A DNA stretch of 55,727 nucleotides from assembly GCA_000438075.1 (NCBI GenBank), contig FR903543.1, positions 13,711 through 69,437 of the forward strand, given 5' to 3'. This DNA is from Clostridium sp. CAG:609 (GTDB taxonomy: Bacteria; Bacillota_I; Bacilli_A; RF39; UBA660). Below, in pieces: positions 25,224 through 32,410 of the stretch. The position numbers and the translations under genes were made by a program. Under the pieces are notes generated by a model. The model saw only the letters and a list, made by a program, of their open reading frames with translations, was not told the DNA's origin and ran no database searches. Position 1 is the first letter of the stretch. Each line of letters begins with the position of its first letter.

Positions 25224-25706
25224 TTATATTGAACCAAATCTAGTGAATGGAAATAATCTAAATACTGCTTTTCCCTTTATATCACTTTTTTTAATCGCTC
25301 CAAAGTATCTTGAATCTTTACTTATTAAGCGATTATCCCCCAAAACAAAATATTCATCATCACCTAAAGTAATTTCATCATAATCACTTGTTTCTCCGTA
25401 TGCATATTCATCTTCTATTATTTTATTATTTATATATATTTTATTATTTCTTATTTTTACTTTATCACCAGGCATTCCAATTACTCTTTTAATAATTGTT
25501 GCATTGTTATCATTTTCTTTTAATACTATAATATCAAATCTATCTATACTTGATAACTTAGATAAAAGAACGATATCATTATCATTTAAAGTATTATACA
25601 TACTATCACCATCTACTTTAACTGGTGTTGCTATAAATATTCTAATTACTACTATTACTACAACTATTAACACATATGGACTTATTTCTTTTATTTTTTC
25701 TTTCAT
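25224..25706 (-). CDS. lepB: Signal peptidase I
   Basis: A 160-residue Bacillus-type signal peptidase that cleaves signal peptides of exported proteins. One N-terminal membrane helix (about 10-28), catalytic serine in VDGDSMYNTL, catalytic lysine in IIKRVIGMPGD, and LGDNR...SKDSRYFG. Start placed at MKEKIKE, which has GGAGG nine bases upstream; a 50-codon longer frame reads through the promoter and is not used. Confidence 0.93.
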   Translation of the reverse strand: MKEKIKEISPYVLIVVVIVVIRIFIATPVKVDGDSMYNTLNDNDIVLLSKLSSIDRFDIIVLKENDNNATIIKRVIGMPGDKVKIRNNKIYINNKIIEDEYAYGETSDYDEITLGDDEYFVLGDNRLISKDSRYFGAIKKSDIKGKAVFRLFPFTRFGSI

Positions 25707-25746
25707 AACATGCCTCCATAAATTATATTTTTCCCTGACAAGACAT

Positions 25747-25775
25747 ATTATAACATACAATTGTTTATCTGTAAA
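25747..25775 (-). promoter_or_regulatory. Promoter of lepB
   Basis: The -35 TTTACA (rc of 25770-25775), 17-base spacer ending TATGT, -10 TATAAT (rc of 25747-25752). Located downstream of the lepB frame's longer start codon, supporting the shorter start. Confidence 0.8.
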
Positions 25776-25778
25776 GTT

Positions 25779-25808
25779 AAAAAAAAGAAAGATTTTAGTT
25801 TCTTTCTT
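25779..25808 (-). terminator. Terminator of rplS
   Basis: AAGAAAG/CTTTCTT stem followed by eight T on the minus strand; the 5' arm overlaps the end of rplS. Confidence 0.75.
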
Positions 25809-26136
25809 TAACTTTATATTCTTTACGCATTCCTTTGATAAAGTTAAGTTTAGCACGACGAACTTTACCTTTTTTAACTACAACAATTTTATCAATTGTA
25901 GGAGCATTAACTGGGAATATTCTGTTTACGCCTACAGTACCACTTTTCTTACGTACTGTGAATGTTTCAGAAACTCCTCCACCTCTTTTTGCTATTACTA
26001 AGCCTTCAAAAGATTGGATTCTTTCCTTCTTACCTTCTTTTACCCAAACATCAACTCTAACTGTATCCCCAACTCTGAATTCAGGAACATCTTTACGAAT
26101 ATGTTTTTCAGCAATTTTGTCTACTAAATTTGCCAT
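25795..26136 (-). CDS. rplS: 50S ribosomal protein L19
   Basis: 113 residues, normal length. It shows FRVGDTVRVDVWVKEGKKER, FEGLVIAKRGGGVSETFTVRK and VGVNRIFPVNAPTIDKI. Perfect AAGGAGG before ATG. It is monocistronic, between its own promoter and terminator, with a hairpin in the leader. Confidence 0.98.
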   Translation of the reverse strand: MANLVDKIAEKHIRKDVPEFRVGDTVRVDVWVKEGKKERIQSFEGLVIAKRGGGVSETFTVRKKSGTVGVNRIFPVNAPTIDKIVVVKKGKVRRAKLNFIKGMRKEYKVKERN

Positions 26137-26163
26137 CTTCTTACCTCCTTATTAATTTTACCT

Positions 26164-26190
26164 ATAATCTTATTAAAAACAGCGGATTAT
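26164..26190 (-). promoter_or_regulatory. Hairpin in rplS leader (possible L19 leader)
   Basis: ATAATC/GATTAT stem enclosing CGCTG and an AT-rich loop in the roughly 70-base leader of rplS. The position fits an L19 autoregulatory leader as described in Bacilli. The family match is from memory and not confirmed. Confidence 0.4.
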
Positions 26191-26212
26191 ATACCTTTTT
26201 TGGGTCAAATTA

Positions 26213-26241
26213 ATTCTACCACAAAATACTCTTTAATGCAA
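26213..26241 (-). promoter_or_regulatory. Promoter of rplS
   Basis: The -35 TTGCAT (rc of 26236-26241), 17-base spacer ending TGG, -10 TAGAAT (rc of 26213-26218). Confidence 0.72.
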
Positions 26242-26256
26242 GCAAAAATACCTATT

Positions 26257-27399
26257 TTACAGGATTGATGCTATATTTTCTTCTTGATTTATATATACTC
26301 TAGTTAAATTTCTATTTAAAATACTCATTAAATAATATCTATTGGTATGAAGTTCTTTTAATATTGAATAGACATCTCTTTCTTCATTTATGATGTATAC
26401 TTTATCTTTTAATTTAATAGATTCATCTATTGCTACAATAATTTTATCTATATCATCAGTTAATATTTCTCTTTTAAAACCATTGATACCCACAAATTTT
26501 ATTGCTTTTGTGATACCGTCTTTATGCCCTATTGGAAGTGTTGCTACTAGAACATCTTCTTTTGCCATGTAGTTTCTTCCAACCATTGTTCCCTTTGGTA
26601 CTTTAGATATATTCATAACTTCACTAGTTATATTAAATACAAGTTGTAGATCAACTTCTGGAAACTCTAGGCAACCATACTTTTTTTCAACTGCTTTAAT
26701 CTTTCTGTTTGTAAAAAAATCATCTGCTATATTTTCTTCAATACCTAGAATTGATAAATCAAATCTAATACCATTTACATATTTTAATTTAGTGTGGTAC
26801 ATTATTGGTTCATTAAAATGAATCATTAAATCTTTATTTAAATACTTTTTAGCAATCTTATAAAAGTTATTTACTTCCTTATAATAGTTTTCATCAATTA
26901 CCCCAAGAGTTGTTATATCTGTATAAATTCCTGTTAAAGTTATATTTTTAACATTATTTATTTTATCTATTATTTTATCTAATTCATTACTAGTTTTAAT
27001 TCCAAGTAAATTTGATCCATTATCAATAAGTATTTGAACATTTAAATTATCTTTATGTTCAACACTTAATATTTCATCTAAGTATTCATCACTTTGAATA
27101 GTTATTGTAACATTATTATTGATACAATCATAGATTTCTTCTTTTGTAACATAATAATTTACAAGTATATCAATATCTTTATTTATCTTTCTTATTTCTA
27201 ATGCATCTTTTAGGGAACCAACTAGACAATAATTAATACCATATTTGTTCATTTCATTAATTATTTTTAAACCAAGTCCATGAGCATTATCTTTTAAATC
27301 TACGATTTTATATTCATAATCACCATAGCTTTTACATAATAATTCTGTGTTATATTTTAATTTTTTTAAATCTATTTCCATTACTGTTTCAAATTTCAT
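26257..27399 (-). CDS. Alanine-racemase-like PLP protein, degenerate
   Basis: A 380-residue fold-type III PLP protein. The N-terminus matches alanine racemase (METVMEIDLKKLKYN-like start), and the PLP lysine is kept in VDLKDNAHGLG, the position of VKANAYGHG. VNGIRFDLSILGI and KVPKGTMVGRNYMAKEDVLVATLPIGHKDG follow the racemase plan. However, the usual V-G-Y-G segment with the catalytic tyrosine reads MVGRN, GYADG reads GHKDG, and the C-M-D-Q motif is not visible. It may be a divergent racemase with another substrate, or a non-catalytic PLP-binding protein. It has its own promoter, divergent from the helicase. Confidence 0.75.
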   Translation of the reverse strand: MKFETVMEIDLKKLKYNTELLCKSYGDYEYKIVDLKDNAHGLGLKIINEMNKYGINYCLVGSLKDALEIRKINKDIDILVNYYVTKEEIYDCINNNVTITIQSDEYLDEILSVEHKDNLNVQILIDNGSNLLGIKTSNELDKIIDKINNVKNITLTGIYTDITTLGVIDENYYKEVNNFYKIAKKYLNKDLMIHFNEPIMYHTKLKYVNGIRFDLSILGIEENIADDFFTNRKIKAVEKKYGCLEFPEVDLQLVFNITSEVMNISKVPKGTMVGRNYMAKEDVLVATLPIGHKDGITKAIKFVGINGFKREILTDDIDKIIVAIDESIKLKDKVYIINEERDVYSILKELHTNRYYLMSILNRNLTRVYINQEENIASIL

Positions 27400-27420
27400 A
27401 ATATTTTACCTCGTAGATTT

Positions 27421-27449
27421 ATTATAAAGTATTCCCAAAGTTTTTGCAA
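27421..27449 (-). promoter_or_regulatory. Promoter of alanine-racemase-like gene
   Basis: The -35 TTGCAA (27444-27449), 17-base spacer, consensus -10 TATAAT (rc of 27421-27426). The plus-strand helicase gene starts 32 bases on the other side; its own promoter is not clear. Confidence 0.78.
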
Positions 27450-27481
27450 TATGATAAAATAGATTTGCAAGACTTATTTTA

Positions 27482-28822
27482 ATGAATTTAGATAAATATC
27501 AGCTCGAGGCTGTACATAATATTGGCAATACTTTACTTATTGCTGGGGCTGGATCTGGTAAAACTACCACGATTTTAAAAAGAATTGAGTACTTAATTGA
27601 AAGTAATATTTTTAAAGTAGACGAAATACTTGTTATTTCTTTTACTAATAAGAGTGTTGATGATTTAAAGAAAAGATGTAAATACCAAATAAATATTAAA
27701 ACTTTTCACAAACTAGCTATGGAAATACTTGATGAATACAACATAAACTATAAATTAGTAAGTGAAGATTATCTACTCTTTTTAGCTAATGAATTTTTTA
27801 TAACTTTAACAGATACATCATTAACACAAGAAATTATTAAGTATTTTGGTTACTACAACTACCAAGAATTTTTAAAAACATATGCATATAAAGAATTTAT
27901 TAAACTAATTTGTAACTTAATAAAGTTATATAAATCAAATAATTTAACAAAAGAAGATATAAAGAAGCTTTTTAATATAGATAACTTTATTAGTAAATAT
28001 ATGTATATAATATTTTGTAAGTATAACCAAGAACTAAAGAGTTTTAATGGTTTTGATTTTGATGATTTAATACTTGAAGCAACAAAAATAATTTCTAAAA
28101 AATCAAAATACAAACATATCATAATTGATGAGTTTCAAGATACATCTTTGATTAGATTTAATTTAATAAACAAAATCAGAGTTATAAACAATGCTACCCT
28201 TTTTTGTGTCGGGGATGACTATCAATCAATATATCATTTTTCAGGAAGTGATATTAATTTATTTTTAAAATTTAGGGAATACATCAATGATGCTAAAGTA
28301 ATGAAGTTAAAATATACATATAGAAATAGTCAAGAATTAATTAATGCAAGTACTTCTTTTGTTATGAAAAATAATAAACAATTAAGAAAAGAGTTAATAA
28401 GTAATAAACATATTGATAAACCAATTAAGTTTATTTACTATATAAATCCTTATAAAGCATTTAAGAAGTTATATAAAGAATTAAATAACAATAACCTACT
28501 TGTACTTGGTAGAAATAATTTTGATATAAAAAAATTTAGTAAAGAGAATATACCTGAATTTATGAGTGTTCATTCATCAAAAGGACTTGAAGCAGATAAT
28601 GTAATTTTAATTAATATGGTTGATAATATTTATGGATTTCCAAATAAATTAATTAATTCAAAACTAATCGAAGAATTACATCCATCAGATAAGTCATATA
28701 TTTATGCAGAAGAGCGAAGATTATTTTATATAGCACTAACAAGAACAAAAAACTATGTCTATATATTAGTACCATTATTTAAAAAGTCTAAATTTATAAA
28801 AGAAGTACGACATCTTTTATAA
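27482..28822 (+). CDS. Compact UvrD/PcrA-like SF1 helicase
   Basis: A 446-residue ATP-dependent DNA helicase. All core SF1A motifs are visible: Q motif (LDKYQLEAV), Walker A (AGAGSGKTTT), Ia (VISFTNKSVDDLKKR), TFHKLA, Walker B (IIIDEFQDTS), III (CVGDDYQSIYHFSGSD), IV (YTYRNSQELI), V (SVHSSKGLEADNVILI) and VI (ERRLFYIALTRTKN). It is much shorter than PcrA (over 700 residues); the 1B and 2B subdomains are reduced and there is no C-terminal Tudor-like region. Function in repair or recombination is inferred. It is one of few plus-strand genes, ending three bases from the convergent ABC permease gene. Confidence 0.9.
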   Translation: MNLDKYQLEAVHNIGNTLLIAGAGSGKTTTILKRIEYLIESNIFKVDEILVISFTNKSVDDLKKRCKYQINIKTFHKLAMEILDEYNINYKLVSEDYLLFLANEFFITLTDTSLTQEIIKYFGYYNYQEFLKTYAYKEFIKLICNLIKLYKSNNLTKEDIKKLFNIDNFISKYMYIIFCKYNQELKSFNGFDFDDLILEATKIISKKSKYKHIIIDEFQDTSLIRFNLINKIRVINNATLFCVGDDYQSIYHFSGSDINLFLKFREYINDAKVMKLKYTYRNSQELINASTSFVMKNNKQLRKELISNKHIDKPIKFIYYINPYKAFKKLYKELNNNNLLVLGRNNFDIKKFSKENIPEFMSVHSSKGLEADNVILINMVDNIYGFPNKLINSKLIEELHPSDKSYIYAEERRLFYIALTRTKNYVYILVPLFKKSKFIKEVRHLL

Positions 28823-28824
28823 TA

Positions 28825-29427
28825 TCATTTCTTTTTATAGTAATAAAACATGATAACTAAAATTGTACTTATTAAAAAAGTTAATACTGAAAATAAATAC
28901 TCATTATTAATTAATAAAATTAGAGAAAATATTATTGATAATAAAGGTATTTTATTAGAAACTATTAATAAATTTAAAGCAACAAATGATATTATAATAT
29001 TTAAGTATATGTCATAAATATAATAGTTTATTGGCAAGTATATGTTATTACTAGAAATTTTGTTAATTATAAAAAAGTACAAATATATAAATAATTTTGT
29101 TAATATAGTTAGAATAATTAAGAATATTATTTTTTTAGAGATCCATGATTTGTTACTTTCTCTTTGAATGATATTGTATGGAATTTCTTTAATATCAAAT
29201 AAAATATATTTAATTGATAGAAATATAATAAATGAAATATTAAATAAAAAAAGTAAGACGGAATAATGATTATTTAAGTTTAAATTTCCCAATATATAAC
29301 TATAATATGATATTGGATATTTATTGATTATAAAAAATATTATATAAGTAATTGTTAATATACTTATGAATAATAATATATATTTAATTGATTGTTTTAA
29401 TGACTGTTTTAGTATTTCCCACTGCAT
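28825..29427 (-). CDS. ABC-2 type permease subunit, 200 aa
   Basis: An integral membrane protein with about six hydrophobic segments across its length and almost no soluble domain. Last gene of a four-gene ABC transporter operon; its start overlaps the preceding permease by one base (TAATG). Extremely rich in I, L, N and Y, matching local base composition. Substrate unknown. Confidence 0.72.
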   Translation of the reverse strand: MQWEILKQSLKQSIKYILLFISILTITYIIFFIINKYPISYYSYILGNLNLNNHYSVLLFLFNISFIIFLSIKYILFDIKEIPYNIIQRESNKSWISKKIIFLIILTILTKLFIYLYFFIINKISSNNIYLPINYYIYDIYLNIIISFVALNLLIVSNKIPLLSIIFSLILLINNEYLFSVLTFLISTILVIMFYYYKKK

Positions 29428-30116
29428 TAGATTATATCCTTTCTTTTATTGATAAATTGATATTTCAAAATTATTTCTATTAATATTAATAGAGATATGT
29501 ATAACATAAATGATAATATATCATGTATTGGCGGTTTATAATTCAAAACCCTTAAATAGTTTATAAAAAGTATTGGATAATCTATAATACTTGAAATTAT
29601 TTTATTATCGGTGTAATTATTAATTAATGTTGAAAGTATTAGAATTATTGTAAATATGATTGTAGCATTATAATTAAATAAAAGACATATGTTAGTTGAA
29701 ATAATACTTAATAAATTTATTAATATAAATAGTTTTAAATAATAATATATTATTGTAATTATTAAAGTGTTAGATATAATTTCAAAATCACTTAAAGATG
29801 ATAATAGCGAAAATGATATAGATAAAATTATAAATATAATTATTATAATTGTATTGTTTTTTATTATTGTTTTTAATATTTTATTATAATATTCTTTTAA
29901 ATTTTTAAAACGGCATAAAACTAAATAATTATTATTTATACTTTTGATGGTGTTTATATTATCTAAAATAATAATCAATAACAATATCATTATTAATGGC
30001 TTAAAAGAAATTGATAAAATTAATGTATTCCAAAAATTGCTTTGAGGTCCTCCGTATGTTAAAACAAATACTAGCATTCCAAATAATAATAACAAAAAAT
30101 ATAGTTTATTTTTCAT
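29427..30116 (-). CDS. ABC-2 type permease subunit, 229 aa
   Basis: Membrane protein with about six hydrophobic helices and a signal-anchor start (KLYFLLLLFGMLVFVLTYGG). Overlaps the ATPase gene by 11 bases, so the two are translationally coupled. Probably forms the channel with the neighbouring permease. No substrate signature. Confidence 0.72.
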   Translation of the reverse strand: MKNKLYFLLLLFGMLVFVLTYGGPQSNFWNTLILSISFKPLIMILLLIIILDNINTIKSINNNYLVLCRFKNLKEYYNKILKTIIKNNTIIIIIFIILSISFSLLSSLSDFEIISNTLIITIIYYYLKLFILINLLSIISTNICLLFNYNATIIFTIILILSTLINNYTDNKIISSIIDYPILFINYLRVLNYKPPIHDILSFMLYISLLILIEIILKYQFINKRKDII

Positions 30117-30738
30117 TGATTATTTTTCCGTTTTTCATTTCAAATACATGATCACATAATGATGTAATTTCGGCTTTTATATGAGATGTTATTATAATTA
30201 TTTTGTTATTTTTAATTTTTATTAATTCATTTGTTATTTTTTCCTTGCTTTCTTCATCTATTCCGTTAAATGGCTCATCTAATATTATTATTTCAGGGTC
30301 TTCCATAAGGGCGCTTGCTATACCCAGTTTTTGTTTCATTCCCATTGAATATTTGCTAAACATTTTATCTTTTTCTTCATATAAATTTACTATTTTTAGT
30401 GATTCATTTATTTCTTCATCTGTAATTTTATTTTCTATTTTTGCTAATAATTTTAAATTATTAAAACCTGATATATCTGGTAAAAATGCATTTTTCTCTA
30501 TTAATGCTCGAAGATTTTTAGGAAAATTTTTACCATTACAATAATTAATGTTATCTATTAAAACTTCTCCTTGAGAAGGTATGTAAAAAGCACATATTAT
30601 TTTTAATAAGACACTTTTACCACTTCCATTTTGTCCAATAATACCATATATATTTCCACTTTCTAATGTCATGTTTATGTTATTTAGTACTATTTCGTCT
30701 TTAAATTTTTTAGTTAAATTATTAATTGTTATTTTCAT
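30106..30738 (-). CDS. ABC transporter ATP-binding protein
   Basis: A 210-residue ATPase subunit. Walker A GQNGSGKSVLL (about 36-46), Q-loop region, signature YSMGMKQKLGIASALM, Walker B IIILDEPFNGID, and switch histidine in ITSHIKAEI. The LSGGQ equivalent is SMGMKQ, common in export-type ABC-2 systems such as antibiotic or lantibiotic immunity transporters. AAGGAGG precedes the start. Confidence 0.92.
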   Translation of the reverse strand: MKITINNLTKKFKDEIVLNNINMTLESGNIYGIIGQNGSGKSVLLKIICAFYIPSQGEVLIDNINYCNGKNFPKNLRALIEKNAFLPDISGFNNLKLLAKIENKITDEEINESLKIVNLYEEKDKMFSKYSMGMKQKLGIASALMEDPEIIILDEPFNGIDEESKEKITNELIKIKNNKIIIITSHIKAEITSLCDHVFEMKNGKIINEK

Positions 30739-30749
30739 GATTTTCCTCC

Positions 30750-31631
30750 TTAGTTTTTTTCAATATCTATTATAAATTTTTCTTTATTAATGTATTTAAA
30801 TATTAGTATTATCAATGTTATTACATATAATATCATGGGAAGCATAATCATTTCTTTGAAATTGTTTGCATAACCAAGGCTTAATATGTTTACAATATTT
30901 AGGTTTGAATTAAAAACATTAAATAAAATATTACTTAGTAACCAACCAAATAAGACTTCAATAATTATGTCAATGGCTATAAATATTAGAAAGGATTCAA
31001 TTGCTATTAGTGCAATATTTTGATTTTTTCTTAGTATAATCAATGATATATTTGTAAATGTTAGTAAAAATAAAATTATAGACATTATTGATATTAATAT
31101 ATAAAAATATATATTATATTTTACATGCCAAAAAATTGGAAAATAATTAACTGCATAGTTATAATTTTGATTAAATGTATTTTTTAATATAATTATCCAT
31201 ATTATAATAATTGGAATAATGATTACTAAACTTGATAAATAGCTTTTTAATAGGTTTTTTATTTTAAATTTATTGTAATTTTCCCGATTTATTATATTGA
31301 TAACATTTTGACTTTTAAACATTTTACATAATGTATATGTACTAGTTATGGAAATAATTATTATAAGTGTATAATTTAACCAATTAGATTTTTGATTAGT
31401 TATCATTATTTGATAAAATGTAACGGCATCAGGAATGTCATTTTTATTATAATTATCAATTATTTTTTGGCAAAAATCTTTATCTTTATTTTCTAAACAA
31501 TAATTATATGTTCTTTGGGAATTATTTCTTTCCTGTTCAAAATTGTTTTTTGTATTATTAAATGATATTAAAAGTGATATTAAAAATATAAATGATAATA
31601 TTATATTTATTAATATGTTTTTCTTATACAT
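30750..31631 (-). CDS. ABC transporter-associated membrane protein, 293 aa
   Basis: First gene of the ABC operon. An N-terminal helix (7-24), then a hydrophilic external loop of about 60 residues with paired cysteines (YNYCLENKDKDFCQ), then five or more helices. The layout resembles ABC-2 permeases of the bacitracin/lantibiotic resistance type. GGAGG lies before ATG, with its own promoter upstream. Confidence 0.7.
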   Translation of the reverse strand: MYKKNILINIILSFIFLISLLISFNNTKNNFEQERNNSQRTYNYCLENKDKDFCQKIIDNYNKNDIPDAVTFYQIMITNQKSNWLNYTLIIIISITSTYTLCKMFKSQNVINIINRENYNKFKIKNLLKSYLSSLVIIIPIIIIWIIILKNTFNQNYNYAVNYFPIFWHVKYNIYFYILISIMSIILFLLTFTNISLIILRKNQNIALIAIESFLIFIAIDIIIEVLFGWLLSNILFNVFNSNLNIVNILSLGYANNFKEMIMLPMILYVITLIILIFKYINKEKFIIDIEKN

Positions 31632-31683
31632 GTTTCCTCCTTTCTAACGTTTTAACAATCTTATATACTTCTAATCCAAATAA

Positions 31684-31712
31684 AGTATATCAAACATTAA
31701 CTATAATTGCAA
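31684..31712 (-). promoter_or_regulatory. Promoter of ABC operon
   Basis: The -35 TTGCAA (31707-31712), 17-base spacer ending TGA, -10 TATACT (rc of 31684-31689). It is divergent from the kinase-like gene promoter 35 bases away. Confidence 0.7.
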
Positions 31713-31746
31713 TATATTGTATGAAAACAATAATTGATAAATGAAG

Positions 31747-31775
31747 TTGACTTAAGTAAGCCCTTAGTTTATAAT
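31747..31775 (+). promoter_or_regulatory. Promoter of kinase-like gene
   Basis: The -35 TTGACT (31747-31752), 17-base spacer, -10 TATAAT (31770-31775). The spacer contains TTAAGTAAG, the same motif repeated three times after the gene. Confidence 0.75.
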
Positions 31776-31796
31776 ATTTTTTACTTGGGAGGTATT

Positions 31797-32327
31797 ATGT
31801 TTTATATTGGTAAAGAAAAAGAAGAATTTATTCCTGAAATATTACTTGGAAGTGGTACAGAAGGAAAAGTCTATTATAATAAAGATAGTAATGAAGCAGT
31901 TAAAATCTTTTATACCTTTAATGGGTATGATGCATTAATGGATGAAGATGAAGCTTTAAAAATGAGTAAGATAAATACTAAATATATATTACTTCCAAGA
32001 AGACTTGTGTATAATGAAAAAGGTTTCTTTGAAGGTTACACTACTCCTTATATAGATAGAAATATTAATTTAAATAATTTACAAAACTATACAGAGTTAG
32101 TAACCAATTTATATAAAGATATTGATGTAATAAGTATGCATAAATTAGTTATAAATGATATATATAAAAACTCTGATAATTATATTTATAATGGTTCAAT
32201 ATATTTAATTGATCCAGGATTTTATTATTTTTCAAGTAATTCAATTGAAAGTGTTAGAAAAATAAATATGAAAAGAATTAATGAATTTTTAAAATCAAGT
32301 GAAGTAAAACTAGTAAGAAAAAGATAA
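31797..32327 (+). CDS. Small protein-kinase-like protein
   Basis: A 176-residue protein. ILLGSGTEGKVYYN is a glycine-rich loop, AVKIF supplies the lysine, and HKLVINDIYKNSDNYI...LIDPGFYYF aligns with a catalytic loop (ND...N) and a DFG-like Asp. The same arrangement occurs in the larger kinase-like protein at 39287, so the two are probably related. It is shorter than a typical kinase domain, with helices of the C-lobe missing after the DFG position. Start placed at MFYIGKEKEEF (GGGAGG six bases upstream) rather than the 21-codon longer frame, which overlaps the promoter. Confidence 0.65.
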   Translation: MFYIGKEKEEFIPEILLGSGTEGKVYYNKDSNEAVKIFYTFNGYDALMDEDEALKMSKINTKYILLPRRLVYNEKGFFEGYTTPYIDRNINLNNLQNYTELVTNLYKDIDVISMHKLVINDIYKNSDNYIYNGSIYLIDPGFYYFSSNSIESVRKINMKRINEFLKSSEVKLVRKR

Positions 32328-32329
32328 CT

Positions 32330-32362
32330 TTTAAGTAAGATTTAAGCAAGATTTAAGTAAGA
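32330..32362. repeat. 11-bp tandem repeat, three units
   Basis: TTTAAGTAAGA, TTTAAGCAAGA and TTTAAGTAAGA directly in tandem just after the kinase-like gene's stop and before its terminator. Confidence 0.7.
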
Positions 32363-32365
32363 TAA

Positions 32366-32402
32366 AGTAAAAGAGACTACAAAAAATGTAGTCTCTTTTA
32401 AC
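32366..32402. terminator. Bidirectional terminator, kinase-like gene / pnp
   Basis: A 13-bp perfect stem with arms AAAAGAGACTACA and TGTAGTCTCTTTT and a 5-base loop. T-runs lie on both strands, so it serves the convergent plus-strand gene and pnp. Confidence 0.85.
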
Positions 32403-32410
32403 TTTATGTA

